64,000 bases of DNA from Branchiostoma floridae (GCF_000003815.2 NC_049997.1:4125720-4189719); one strand, 5' to 3'; positions 1-22,164 are shown, counted from the stretch's first letter. Notes: a model not told the origin generated them from the letters alone. Made by a program: numbers and translations.

Positions 1-103
1 ACTGAAGAAGGTCGGAGTGTTCGGCCGAAAATTTATGGTGAGTTTCTTTTAGTGTTGGAACAAAGTTTAAACATTTCAATCATGAAATCTTGATCTTGTT
101 TAG

Positions 104-2179
104 ATCCCAGGCAGGGGGATCCCTCATGGATCTGGGCGTGTATCCTGTCCAGTTTGCCAACTTTGTGTTCAAAGGAGAAGAACCGGAGGACATCACTGTT
201 AGTGGAAACCTCACGGATGGGGGTGAGCCATGATGTCAATTGTTATGTTGAAGTATAATTTGTTTTGTACTTTTAATGCTATCTTACAAGCAATCTGGCA
301 ATGGATCAATGTTAGCTGTAATTTCTAACTGCAGTTATTGTCAAAGAATGAGCATTGATCATGATCCACTGCCTCTTTGACATCACGTTATGCATGCAAC
401 CTCCATAGAGACCCAAACCTGTCTCTCTTTACACTCTGACATTTTTTTAGAATTCTTCTCCTGCCTATCTTGTATCAGAGGGTGTATTCTAATTCTGCTG
501 CAGGTTGTGTCAGTGACATGAGTTGTATTGTGAGTATTTCATTATGACTGCCTTTTGTCATAACACACTGGCTTTGCTGAAACAGAGAGCATAAAATATG
601 TACGCATGTTCACCCATAAAGATTGCCCAATGTCAATATATATATTGCTATGTTTTGCAGAAGTGGACGAGACAGTGAGTATCATCCTGAAGTACAGCGG
701 AAACAGGATGGCCACCCTGGTGTGCTGCATGACTTCACAACTGGCAAACGAGGCATACGTGTATGGGACCAAGGGAACGCTCAAGGTGTGTGGTAATATA
801 GGGCCATACAAATGTGTATGGGACCAAGGGAACTCTCAAGGTGTGTGGTAATATAGGGCCATACATACGTGTACGGGACCAAGGGAACACTCAAGGTGTG
901 TGGTAATATAGGGCCATACAAATGTGTACGGGACCAAGGGAACTCTCAAAGTGGGTGGTAATATATAGGGCCAGTGACCTACCGAGGTCTATATGATGTC
1001 GTCAGGCCAGGGTTCAAGCCAGCGCTCGTCCTTCCGTCCTTTGAGTCTTACACAATGTTTCATAGAAGGATTACAATGCTTACTTTTCTTCCAACACAAA
1101 GGTATGCATGGATCAAATTTTCAGCGACCACTGTTACCTTCTTCACTGACTAGTGATTGTGATATTTTCCAGATCCCATCCTTCTGGAGTCCCCAGGAAA
1201 GGATCGCCCCAGACAGCACCCACAAGTTCCCCTTCCCTCCTACATTTTAGCTAATGTCTGAACTCTGACTAGTGATTGTGACATTTTCCAGATCCCATCT
1301 TTCTGGGGTCCACAGGAGCTGATCTTTGTATTGAGCTGGTGTGTTACGACGAGGGCGGTTATACTGGCTATATAAATGCAGAATCTGATACAGATTGCCC
1401 CAGATGGGCCCACAAGTTCCCCCTCCCTCCTCAATTTAGCTAACGTGTGAACTCTGACCAGTGATGGTCATATATGTTCCAAATCCCGTCCTTCTGGAGT
1501 CCTCAGGAACTGATCGCCCCAGACGGGACCCACAAGTTCCCCCTCCCTCCTCCTGGCAAACCCATCAACTATTTCAACGCCACAGGGATGAGGTTCGAGG
1601 CTATGGAGGTCAGGAGGTGCCTTCAGGAAGGTCAGGAGATGTTTGACAGAAGTTGATGTTTTTCTACCAAAATGGAAATAGAATTCTGTATTGTATGTAC
1701 ATTATACCTATTGTCATAGGAGAGTGACTGCAGCTTAAGATGGGCAAAAGTTAGGTGCGACAGGTAGTTCCGTGTAATATAACCAGCTGCGCCATGTGCC
1801 TGTAAAGCTGTTGCGTGATGTCGAAGGGTGTTTATACTGGCTGTAAAGATGCAGAAGGTGGTTATACCTGCGTTATACATTTGTAGATTTAGATACAAGG
1901 AACATTAGGTTTGGGAGGTATAGACCGTTACCACTACATGTACATGGACCAGAGCTGGTTGATATCAGAAATAATTCACAGCCTCAATTTTAACTGCACT
2001 AGATTGCATGTGCAGATGGTATTCCTGTAGCCTGTATTCAGACCAGTTCTTTTAATTTGTGCCTCGTAGGTTTGACTGAGAGTCCCCTGATGACCCACGC
2101 CATGAGTCTACAGATAGCCGGTATCCTGGACCAGGCACGGAAGGTGGTCGGGGTGGTGTATGACCAGGACAAGGAGTAA
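104..2179 (+). CDS. DHDH: Dihydrodiol dehydrogenase-like, 3' exons only (5' end outside window)
   Basis: Family: trans-1,2-dihydrobenzene-1,2-diol / D-xylose dehydrogenase, a Gfo/Idh/MocA-type NADP-dependent cytosolic oxidoreductase. Visible exons are 104 or 111-222 (AGGSLMDLGVYPVQ), 661-785 (VDETVSIILKYSG ... YVYGTKGTLK), 1483-1630 (ELIAPDGTHKF ... GMRFEAMEVRRCLQEG) and 2070-2179 (LTESPLMTHAMSLQIAGILD ... QDKE, TAA at 2177-2179). These match in order the C-terminal substrate-binding half of vertebrate DHDH, including GGxLxDLGxYxVQF, VDDTV-like, GTKG and the final ESPL...QDK. Phases agree (222 ends phase 1; 785 phase 0; 1630 phase 1). The N-terminal Rossmann half is absent, so the gene begins upstream of the window. 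Bases 1-37 end in GTGAGT and may be the tail of an earlier exon, but its frame is ambiguous. Two oddities: the exon 3 donor is tandemly copied, and the intact exon 4 copy lacks the AG at its homologous acceptor. The first in-frame AG is at 1505-1506, which would drop eight residues. Confidence 0.85.
759..975 (+). repeat. 55-bp tandem repeat (4 units) spanning the exon 3 donor of DHDH
   Basis: Units begin at 759, 814, 869 and 924. Each holds the last 27 bases of exon 3 (GTGTATGGGACCAAGGGAAC...) plus about 28 bases of intron, so the 5' splice site CTCAAG|GTGTGTGG occurs at 785/786, 840/841 and 895/896. The fourth unit is degraded to CTCAAA|GTGGG. The 55-bp period is not a multiple of three, and the exon frame reaches TAA at 849-851. 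Using the second donor would shift the frame, and later ones would also include the stop, so only the first preserves the protein. Confidence 0.9.
1143..1560 (+). repeat. Tandem triplication of the exon 4 acceptor region of DHDH
   Basis: Three copies of 'intron end + 5' part of exon 4' start near 1143, 1261 and 1447. Homologous exon starts (ATCCC) are at 1173, 1292 and 1483. Copies 1 and 2 keep TTTTCCAG before ATCCC. Copy 1 runs into TAG (1248-1250) without a donor. Copy 2 carries a roughly 72-bp insertion (about 1325-1395) and then TAA. Copy 3 is the only one continuing into the full exon, but its acceptor reads TTCCAA instead of TTCCAG. Copies 1 and 2 therefore look like decoy or vestigial exons. 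Confidence 0.85.
1325..1395. mobile_element. Short insertion inside duplicated exon copy 2
   Basis: About 72 bases interrupt copy 2 between CTGATC and GCCCCAG. The inserted segment shares 'TTATACTGGCT...AATGCAGAA' with part of intron 4 near 1828-1856 (TTATACTGGCTGTAAAGATG), which suggests a small dispersed element. The flanking GAT could be a target duplication. Family unknown. Confidence 0.45.
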
Positions 2180-3242
2180 ACCACTCGCATGACATGTTTT
2201 TTGACCTGTCAAAGATCAGGAAACATACATGTACAAGCAAAGCTGTTATGCAAGCTCCGCTGTCGATGTCCACTATAACTGACCCTTCTAAGGGGCATGC
2301 AATGTTGACTGGTTGCTTAATCAGACTAGGGGTTTGAGGCCCAGGTCTGAAGTAAATTTTCTGGCTGTTGCATAAATGTTAATTCTCTTGTAACAGTATT
2401 ATTACCATGTATTCTGCTAAATAGTATGTTGCCAGACCATGGTATGACCAAGGTATATTTGCAGTACAATTGGGCAGTTATAAACTGTGCATAACATATA
2501 ATATATTGCCCTTTTTGACAAATGAGTACATGTAAGTTCAGTTGATCTTACAACAGGAAGAGACTGTTGTTGCAAATCAAAAATGCTGTGCATGCCGTGA
2601 GCCATAATTTTTACATGTAGCATGTTTGAGCCATTTGTGCAACCAAGCAAGTAGATATCATTTGAGAGAAGTGTCAGCGAGTGTGTTTTGATGTACATGA
2701 CAATGTCACAATTCTTGTTGTTAGCATGACCAAGATAAAAAATTCAACAATTACCTCAGAATGTTTGGAGTAACAAATACAAGGATTCATGACACGCAAA
2801 GATTTGTATCTAAGAATTTCCAATGTAATATTATTGGTATTTAATAGTTACAATGAAATAAATTCTAGATCTATGATATGCATGTACATGTATCAGAAAT
2901 ACAATGTACTCTCTGCAATTATACAAAAATAAAAGACTTCAGAAAATTTTACACTTCACTTGTGATGCCTTATCTCATCATAGAATATACTCAAATGGAG
3001 AAGCCTTTCTCTATACCTTTAGCCTACTTTACATGATTGTACAAATTCTCTTCAAAAACTTCCAAACATATTGTAGTTTTCAACCACTGCTCAAAAACAG
3101 TTTCAAGGATGAAATGTGCTGGAAGAAAACCGTAAACACAATTTGGCACACTCTAAAAAGATGAACAACACGGCTGAAGAACTTAACACGGCTGAACAAT
3201 TTAACACCTCTAGATCTCTTAACATGTATACGGGGTTGAATA
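2180..3242. other. Gene-free: DHDH 3' UTR and flank
   Basis: No exon recognised. A canonical AATAAA at 2857-2862 could be the DHDH polyadenylation signal, about 680 bases after the stop; this is unproven. The sequence is AT-rich, with no convincing transposon ends visible. Confidence 0.5.
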
Positions 3243-5393
3243 AGTTTTCTTGGTACTGAGCTGGATATTACCAACAACAATCACATATCCGTGACTGGAC
3301 CTCTCCTTGGTACTGAACTGGATATTACCAACAGCAATCACATATCTGTGACTGGACCTCCTCTTGGTACTGAACTGGATATTACCAACAACAATCACAT
3401 ATCTGTGACTGGACCTCTCCTTGGTACTGAACTGGATATTACCAACAGCAATCACATATCTGTGACTGGACCTCCTCTTGGTACTGAACTGGATATTACC
3501 AACAACAATCACGTGTCTGTGACTGGACCTCTCCTTGGTACTGAACTGGATATTACCAACAACAATCACATATCTGTGACTGGACCTCTCCTTGGTACTG
3601 AACTGGATATTACCAACAGCAATCACATATCTGTGACTGGACCTCTCCTTGGTACTGAACTGGATATTACCAACAACAATCACATATCTGTGATTGGACC
3701 TCTCCTTGGTACTGAACTGGATATTACTAACAACAATCACATATCTGTGACTGGACCTCTCCTTGGTACTGAACTGGATATCACCAACAACAATCACATA
3801 TCTGTGACTGGACCTCTCCTTGGTACTGAACTGCATATTACCAACAACAATCATATATCGGTGACCGGACCTCTCCTTGGTACTGAAATGGATATTACCA
3901 ACAACAATCATATATCTGTGAATGGACCTCTCCTGTACTGAACTGGATATTACCAACAACAATCATATATCTGTGACTGGACCTCCTCTTGGTACTGAAC
4001 TGGATATTACCAACAACAATCACGTGTCTGTGACTGGACCTCTCCTTGGTACTGAACTGGATATTACCAACAACAATCACATATCTGTGACTGTACCTCT
4101 CCTTAGTACTGAACTGGATATTACCAACAACAATCATATATCTGTGACTGGACCTCTCCTTGGTACTGAACTGGATATTACCAACAACAATCACATATCT
4201 GTGACTGGACCTCTCCTTGGTACTGAATTGGATATTACCAACAACAATCACATATCTGTGACTGGACCTCTCCTTGGTACTGAACTGGATATTACCAACA
4301 ACAATCACATATCTGTGACTGGACCTCTCTTTGGTACTGAACTGGATATTACCAACAACAATCACATATCTGTGACTGGACCTCTCCTTGGTACTGAACT
4401 GCATATTACCAACAACAATCATATATCGGTGACCGGACCTCTCCTTGGTACTGAACTGGATATTACCAACAACAATCACATATCTGTGACTGGACCTCTC
4501 CTTGGTACTGAATTGGATATTACCAACAACAATCACATATCTGTGACTGGACCTCTCCTTGGTACTGAACTGGATATTACCAACAACAATCACATATCTG
4601 TGACTGGACCTCTCCTTGGTACTGAATTGGATATTACCAACAACAATCACATATCTGTGACTGGACCTCTCCTTGGTACTGAACTGGATATTACCAACAA
4701 CAAGCATATATTTGTGACTGGACCTCTCCTTGGTACTGAACTGGATATTACCAACAACAATCACATATCTGTGACGGGACCTCTCCTTGGTACTGAACTG
4801 GATATTACCAACAATAGCATATCTGTGACTGGACCTCTCCTTGGTACTGAACTGGATATTACCAACCACAATCATATATCGGTGATTGGACCTCTCCTTG
4901 GTACTGAACTGGATATTACCAACAACAATCACATATCTGTGACTGGACCTCTCCTTGGTACTGAACTGGATATTACCAACAACAATCACATATCTGTGAC
5001 TGGACCTCTCCTTGGTACTGAACTGGATATTACCAACAACAATCATATATCTGTGACTGGACCTCTCCTTGGTACTGAACTGGATTTTACCAACAACAAT
5101 CACATATCTGTGACTGGACCTCTCCTTGGTACTGAACTGCATATTACCAACAACAATCATATATCGGTGATTGGACCTCTCCTTGGTACTGAACTGGATA
5201 TTACCAACAACAATCATATATCTGTGACTGGACCTCTCCTTGGTACTGAACTGAATATTACCAACAATCACATATCCGTGACTGGACCTCTCCTTGGTAC
5301 TGAAATGGATATTACCAACAACAATCACATATCGGTGACTGGACCTCTCCTTGGTACTGAACTGGATATTACCAACAACAATCACATATCCAA
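3243..5393. repeat. 57-bp minisatellite, about 38 units
   Basis: The unit core is GGTACTGAACTGGATATTAC followed by CAACAACAATCACATATC and TGTGACTGGACCTCTCCTT. The first unit is near 3254 and the last near 5354. Because 57 = 3x19, both strands stay open over long stretches: + VTGPLLGTELDITNNNHIS and - RYVIVVGNIQFSTKERSSH. One 2-bp deletion near 3932 breaks the frame, and two 3-bp deletions (near 4813 and 5262) do not. The + frame opens just after an in-frame TGA at 3235-3237. I see no gene context on either side, so I treat it as a non-coding minisatellite. Confidence 0.95.
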
Positions 5394-5469
5394 CTCCAAA
5401 GAAGTAAAAATTGCATTTATTTATTCAGCTGTTTACAAACAGCCAGGGCTGCCCAACTAGCCGTAGGCT

Positions 5470-5892
5470 ATTGTCAAGGGCTAACCCTGTACATGTTTGC
5501 ACACGACGGGTTATAGCGCCCCTTACGGGGCGACACACCCGTCCGGGTGAATACTGTAGATCACCATGTGGCTGATACGAGACAGAGGTTTGCCAGGCCT
5601 CCAATTTGAAGTGAATCACCAAATCCCGACAGAAGGATTTGCACCAACGCACACCGCACCATCGCACGTGTGGGGGTTCTTTAACATGCATGGGGTATGG
5701 CTCTCCCCATACACGGGACCTCCATTTAACGTCCTATCCGAGGGACGACTTATTTTTCACTTGAGTAAAGTGAGGAAAGTCGTGTAAAGTGCCTTTCCCA
5801 AGGGCACAAGACCGGCAACACGGCAGGCGGATTCGAACCGGCGACCTCTCGGTCGCGGGCCGAATACACCACCACTGTGCTACACGGCCCCA
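5470..5892 (-). mobile_element. tRNA-derived SINE with conserved central domain
   Basis: Read on the - strand, the head at 5892-5824 is tRNA-like. It has an A-box TAGCACAGTGG and a perfect B-box GGTTCGAATCC (plus-strand GGATTCGAACC at 5829-5839), but no closed acceptor stem typical of an intact tRNA gene. The body downstream, with CGGATAGGACGTTAAATGG and TTAAAGAACCCCCACACG, resembles the conserved central core shared by several deuterostome SINEs. It abuts the end of the 57-bp minisatellite. Family assignment is from memory. Confidence 0.8.
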
Positions 5893-6475
5893 CAAGTAAA
5901 AATAAAAATCTATTTTTCTTTTTAATCAGACTGGCAAAAATTTATGAGGGCACTGATGTCATCCATAAAAGTTACTTTCTGTGGTATTGAGTGAGAAAAA
6001 AAAATTTCAGATTTACAAGTTTAGGTACGATTTAATTCAGTCAATCTTTTACATCACATACCATCTATATTCTCTTTACAATTTTATAAGTAAACTTATA
6101 AATGTAACTCCAAAGTTGCTTTTCTGATCCTATACAATATACAACACCAAGCAACCCTGGGTAATAGAAACTCAACAACTTTCAACTCTCATTTCTGCAA
6201 TGTGTAAGAGAAATCACTATGGCAAAAAACTGTATTTCTACATATGGAAGTCTTATTCAAAGATACAGTCAAGAACCTCAAAATTCATTGAAAATACTTA
6301 CTTATAATACTCGCTAATATTGTAACTTTGTAGGAGTGATTATTAAATTCTGGGCTTTGCCAACTCAAATTCCATAGCATAATGAATATAGTATGAAGTC
6401 TTTCATCATATATAATCCAAAATATTTCAGCGTGGTCATTACTTTCCAGTCAACCTCCTTTTGAAAACATTAACA
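5893..6475. other. Gene-free AT-rich stretch
   Basis: No coding signal. At 5940-5985 there is a short match (GATGTCATCCATAAAA) to the terminal repeat of the element described at 22165-22668, probably a solo terminus. Confidence 0.5.
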
Positions 6476-6771
6476 GGTGACAGTATAATTTCGGACAAAC
6501 ACTCAACGATACGCACAAAACAATAATTTCAAAATACATTAATCAGATGAATTAATATTTGTAGGTAAGATATACTAAAGGATGAATATGTATGTTGCAA
6601 TTAGATGTCTCCATGAAGAAGGCCAATTCTGTAGAATTCTGACATCTTATTGCAATATACATTATGCATTATCATTTGATATATACCTACAAATATTCAT
6701 CTGGTCAATCTATTTTGAAACTGTTAAGGTTTTCCAGAATTAGAGTGTTTGTCCGGCACTATAATGTCACC
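6476..6771. mobile_element. Foldback MITE with nearly full-length inverted arms
   Basis: The outer inverted repeat is GGTGACAGTATAATTTCGGA at 6476 against TCCGGCACTATAATGTCACC at 6752-6771, followed inward by ACAAACACTC / GAGTGTTTGT. Inner arms also pair (ATTTGTAGGTAAGATATA near 6559 with TATATACCTACAAATATT near 6680; TGCAATTAGATGTC with GACATCTTATTGCA). It has no ORF. The transcribed RNA would be a long hairpin. Confidence 0.75.
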
Positions 6772-6865
6772 TTATAAAGCCAGTATAAAGTGATGAGAAA
6801 AAGGTCAAAAATAAGATTGAACTCTTATCAGGGCTGTGTGGGTCGTGTCCCTTATGCAGTAATCT

Positions 6866-7055
6866 CTATATTTACCAGTGGCACAAGATAGTATCAAAGC
6901 TGGCTAAGGAATACAGCTGGCCAAAGGAAGTTATCAGCCACTCCCGTAGCCAAACACACTCCTAGCCCGGTTTCACTCGTCTGTCAGCTTTTGATAATAT
7001 CTTATGCTACCGTAGGATCTGATTGGAGATTATTCAAAGACACTGTCAAAATGTG
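6866..7055. mobile_element. Degraded relative of the 13.2-kb MITE
   Basis: It shares TAGTATCAAAGCTGGC..., the 'AGGAGTGT' type core and the terminal block ATCTTATGCTACCGTAGGAT + CTGATTGGAGATTA with the element at 13230-13482. Only the right terminus is clear. Confidence 0.5.
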
Positions 7056-8008
7056 TCATGAGGATACCCTTGGTATTTTAACTAGAACCAAGTGGGTATC
7101 TGACTTTCAGTTCAGGAAGTTGACCCACATACCTCAGGTTGCAGCACAATTGCCCATGTTTTTTTTTCCATTCTCTCCCACCTAACGTTACTGGTTGTTG
7201 CCTATTGGTTGACATTCATAAAAGGCTTAATTCATACTTCATAAATATGCCCCAAAATTTGAGTTGTGCTCCATATTTCTTGATGAGGCAGAACAGTTAT
7301 TGATCACCCCTTGTAGTATATAACTAGTTGGGTTAAAAATTACTGAAAACCAACAACATGCAGATGCAGAAGTCAAGCAAAAATACAACTTTAAACAAAA
7401 CAAATCAATTATAATTTCATAAATATTTCATACAAACTCACTAGAAACTTATCTATCTACATGTAAATACAAATATGAATGTATTCTTTTACTGAAATTG
7501 TGTGTTTTAAGGAATTTTCCCTTCTTGTTATACTATGTTTTTAGGTTGATCTTTAAGGTTTCAGCAATTAAGCAAAACACAGCAAAGACAGCATTCTTAA
7601 AAACAATTTGATTGGTGTGACAACTATGTTTTACAATGCCCAAACATTATAAGGATCTTTTAATATTACCTAGTTTGAATTCCTTTTTTCAACCTCTCAA
7701 CCTACCATAAAATTCAATAGTTACAACTTGGTACTGTTACAACTGGAAAACTTTGCTCAAGGCTTGACATAAATTTTGGGCAAGAAGTTAATTAAAAGTT
7801 AATGACAAAATCAGTCATCATTTTTTCTGCAATCAAGGGCATACATTTTCTCACCTTGCAGCTTCCTTGTAATAATTACAGCATGGTTGCAAACTTTTGA
7901 AATGGATGTAAATTGATGTACGCACAGATGTCATCCATATACATGTACAATGTAATTGAGTCAGTGAGGCCATACGTAACAAGACCAAATGTATCACACC
8001 CGGTATAA
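7056..8008. other. Gene-free; likely 3' UTR of the BTB-zinc-finger gene
   Basis: AT-rich, with no ORF of interest. It lies directly downstream (- strand) of the BTB-ZF stop codon, so part is probably 3' UTR. No AATAAA (TTTATT on +) is obvious close to the stop. GATGTCATCCATATACATG near 7929 is another short match to the GATGACATC-type MITE terminus. Confidence 0.45.
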
Positions 8009-18764
<10,756 letters not shown>

Positions 18765-18870
18765 GGCACCCTGGTCGGGAGATCGCCCTTGTCACTAACA
18801 AAATGGCGACTTCTGCTTCTCGTTCCCACAATCCTCAGTGAAAATCTGCATATGCCTCATTTGAATATTC
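18765..18870 (-). promoter_or_regulatory. 5' UTR/promoter-proximal region of the BTB-ZF gene
   Basis: It lies upstream (- strand) of the proposed start. It contains CAAAATGGCGACTTC on + (18799-18813), a good match to the YY1-type element (AANATGGCG) found at many metazoan promoters and first exons. No TATA box is clear. The transcription start cannot be placed from sequence alone. Confidence 0.35.
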
Positions 18871-18934
18871 GTGCCTAGTTTAAATATCTGTGACTGGAAG
18901 TCTGGAAATACAGTATTTCAACCATGTTACACGT

Positions 18935-21170
18935 AGTTACCTTTGCCAGAATGGCTAAGGTTATGTTTTGGGCTTGTGAGTCTGTGCGTCTGTCTGTCTG
19001 TCTGTCTGTCTGTGTGTTAACAGCATAACTCAAGAAGTCTTGGATGGATCCCGATATTTTTGGTAGGTGGGTAGGGGTTGGGAAAACGAAGGTCAAGTTC
19101 GATAATGGGTCCCCTAGCGGCTTGCTAAGGTACTGCAGCAGAACCTCAATTTTTGATATCTCCTGTTCTGGACATGCTGTGATAATGATTTTTAAGTGGT
19201 AGATAGCTCTTGAGGCAGAGAGTAAGTGCTGTGAGTTTGGGCCCCCTAGCGGCTTTCTTGGAACTGCAGTCACCGGTTTCCTTTCAAACTTTGGACGAGA
19301 ATAACTCTACAACGTGTTGACGGATCGTCATGATTTTTGGTATGTAGATAGAATGAGTGATGGCTTACATAATGGTATACTAATTATGCAAATCAACAGC
19401 TAATTTGCATAATTAATGAGGAAAATTTATAAATCCACTGCATTCCAGGATAGGACTTTCAAACTTGTCACATATGTAGCTGGGAAGGAGAGAAATGTTG
19501 ATAGATATCAATTATGCAAATTATGGCCTCATTTGCATAATTAATGAGAAAATATGAACATGTTGACGGATCATCATGTTTTTGGTATGTAGGTAGCGTA
19601 AGTGAAGACCTACATAATGAGATACCAATTATGCAAATCAACAGCTAATTTGCATAATTAATGAGGATATTTTATAAATTCACTACATTCCATGATAGGA
19701 CTTTAAAACTTGTCACATATGTAGCAGAGAAAGAGAGAAATGTCAATACATATTTATCATGCAAATGATGATCTCATTTGCATAATTAATGAGAAAATAT
19801 GAACGTGTTGACGGATCGTCATGATTTTCGGCATGTAGATAGCCTAAGTGAAGACTTATATAATGTGATACTTATTATGCAAATTAACAGCTAATTTGCC
19901 TAATTGATTAGGAAAAGTTCATAAATCCACTGCATTCCATTATAGTACTTTCATCAAAGTTGTCACATATGTAACTGAGAAAGAGGGAAGAGAGTAAGAG
20001 GTGTATTTAAAGGCTTTGAAAGAGAATAAGTCAAGAATGGATCAAAGGACCATCATGATTTTCGGGATGCTGATAGCTTAAGCAACCCTTGATACAATTT
20101 GATATCAATAAATTGTAACTTGGGATCTAATTTGCATAATCAATGCCGAAATTTTATGAACCAACTCTAAGCATATAATTATAAAGAAAATGAAATGAGT
20201 AACGCATTTGTCTACAGACATCATTCTACATACCAAACCTGGTTTATTTGGCAAAGGCATGTGTTCGTGGAACTCTAGTTCTTGTAATGATTTGCCTAGA
20301 ATTGTATATATTGCATGACAAAGGTGCATAGATTTGTCACAATAAAACCATGGCCATAATCAGAATTACTACATTTGGTGATTGAACAATGCATTGCTAT
20401 AATACTAGAGTTCGATGAACACATCTCTTCGCAAAACAAGAGTTCGGAGACCTAATACCTACATGAAATACTAGTATTCTGATAATGAAAATGACTTGCA
20501 TATCTGCATAATTTATGCTTGGTTATATATACCTTTGCATAACTTGCACAGGTCACAATGTTGACAATCCAATTATTTACTACATTTACTACATTTACAT
20601 TAATTATGCAAATTAGGGACTTATTTGCATAATTGGTATCTGCTAATATTCCACCTGTCACAAATAACATATGTTACATGTATTTGAGTCCTATAATGAA
20701 AAATACTGGAAATATAGATTTTCCTCATTAAAGATGCAAATCAAGTCCAAATCTGCATAATTTGCACTTCATGTACATCTCTGCCAAACATACTTATATG
20801 CTAAATATCATAGAAATTCATCGTTCCTATGTTCCTAAGAGCAAGCCGCTAGGGGGCCCAAACCTATATACTCCTTTCCTTACGTCACAAGCTATCTGCC
20901 ACCAAGAAATCAAGACCATAGCATGTTCAGATCAAGAGATACAAAAAAATCGAAGTTCTGCTGCAGTACCAAGGTCAAACACCAGGGGTCCAAATCGATC
21001 TTGACCTTTGTCTTCCAAACACCTACCCACATACCAAATATCATTATAATCAATTCAGAGGTTCTAAAGTTATGCTGACCACAAATATGCGGACACACAC
21101 ACAGACAGACACACAGACACAAACACACACAGACACACCAAAAACTATACCTCAACTTTTCATGGAGGTA
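18935..21170. mobile_element. 2.2-kb element with long divergent inverted arms
   Basis: The left arm (about 18935-19270) and inverted right arm (about 20830-21170) share, in the same order from the outside: GTAGTTACCT / AGGTAATTAC, a GTCT/GTGT microsatellite, AGCATAACT, GGTAGGTGGGTAGG, AAGGTCAAG, GGTACTGCAGCAGAAC, AGATAGCT and TTTGGGCCCCCTAGCGGC. The centre holds the ATTTGCATAATTAATGAG tandem array. A fragment of one arm (CTTACCTCCATGAAAAAG ... AGTACTGCAGCAGAGC) reappears at 45000-45070. No ORF of note is present, so it is presumably non-autonomous. Confidence 0.7.
19300..20130. repeat. ~244-bp tandem repeat with paired ATTTGCAT octamers
   Basis: GTTGACGGATCGTCATGATT starts near 19315, 19559 and 19804, with a decayed fourth start near 20040. 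Each unit carries TTATGCAAAT and ATTTGCATAATTAATGAG two or more times in opposite orientation. ATGCAAAT is the canonical POU/octamer core, giving about ten such sites in 800 bases. Whether they bind anything is unknown. Confidence 0.75.
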
Positions 21171-22164
21171 ATTACTATAGATTCTACTCTACTTCACTCT
21201 GTTATTTTTCTTCCACCTGCAAGTGCCAAAAGTGTGAATGCCTGATAAAATAATCTTTTAATTTTCTAATCGATCCAACATCCGGTCCACCTAATTTTTT
21301 CAGGTCCGGTTTTTCTGTACCGGTCCAATAAGAAAAACCGGTTTTGTACCGGTACGCTGTACCGATACCCAGCCCTACGCTGCACTATTTCGACGACGCA
21401 CGCAGCGATACAGGTACACACCACAGTCACGTAGCCTGTGTCTCTTTTCACAGAGATTACAAAGCAACCTACCTAACCGTAGAATGAAAATTGTATCATA
21501 TGCTTGGTACCATACCATCCATGGTAGACACACCAAAAGAATTTTGTGGCTTGATTCTTGAATACCCTGTGTAATGTTAATCATTTAAACCATCTAAACA
21601 TGTATATACAGACCGAGATAATACGTTATATACAGCCGAGGTTGTGTTGGTATACTTGCTTGTGTGTTGATGATGTTCGGTTACAGTACAGGTGTGTTGA
21701 ACTGTGTGTGGAAGGTGTTCAGTAGCAGGGCAGGTGTGTTAAACTGTGTGTGAATGGTAGTCAGTACCAACGACAGGAATTTTACAGCTGGATTGGATCG
21801 TATGTGGGGTCACTCTTACAGTTGAGATCGTGGAATTTGGGATGATGGATATGGAGTTTTGTAACTGTAGTTATGCCATGACGTATTGTGGGTCAATATG
21901 TATGTGAACAGTATAACTCGAGAAGCAGCGTTTCTGACTTTTACAAAATACTTTTACATAATACTTTATTCAGAAAAGATGTGCTTTGCAGCCCCAAGAC
22001 GGGCTGAATTATGCAACAAATTCACAGACTTCAAGTGTCCACTAACAACTGATTGATTCATAAAACTTTATGTATTATTGTCAAGAGTCTGCGAGACAGC
22101 ATAATTCATGTTACCATACACATCCTGATTTTATCTTAAACATAAGCATAATACATAGTACATA
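21171..22164. other. Gene-free; one dispersed-repeat copy
   Basis: At 21255-21385 lies the inverted copy of the GGTCCAGAAAAAC repeat (ACCGGTCCAATAAGAAAAAC, TACCGATACCCAGCCCTA). Nothing else is recognisable. ORFs here are short and unsupported. Confidence 0.5.

Noticed and set aside
1-37. Definite upstream DHDH exon ending at 37
   Set aside because: GTGAGT at 38 is a good donor. However, joining to the QAGG-preserving acceptor (104) creates a stop, and joining to 111 gives no clear homology, so I leave it as a possibility only.
3243-5393. CRISPR-like array of direct repeats
   Set aside because: The repeats are contiguous, with no unique spacers, and the window is plainly eukaryotic.
3291-5460. 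Long + and - ORFs (216, 512, 247 and 496 codons) as genes
   Set aside because: They are the by-product of a 57-bp tandem repeat whose length is divisible by three. They lack splice context, signal peptide or any known domain, and one frame-breaking indel separates them.
5824-5892. tRNA gene on the - strand
   Set aside because: A- and B-boxes are good, but there is no matching acceptor stem, and the sequence continues directly into a SINE body.
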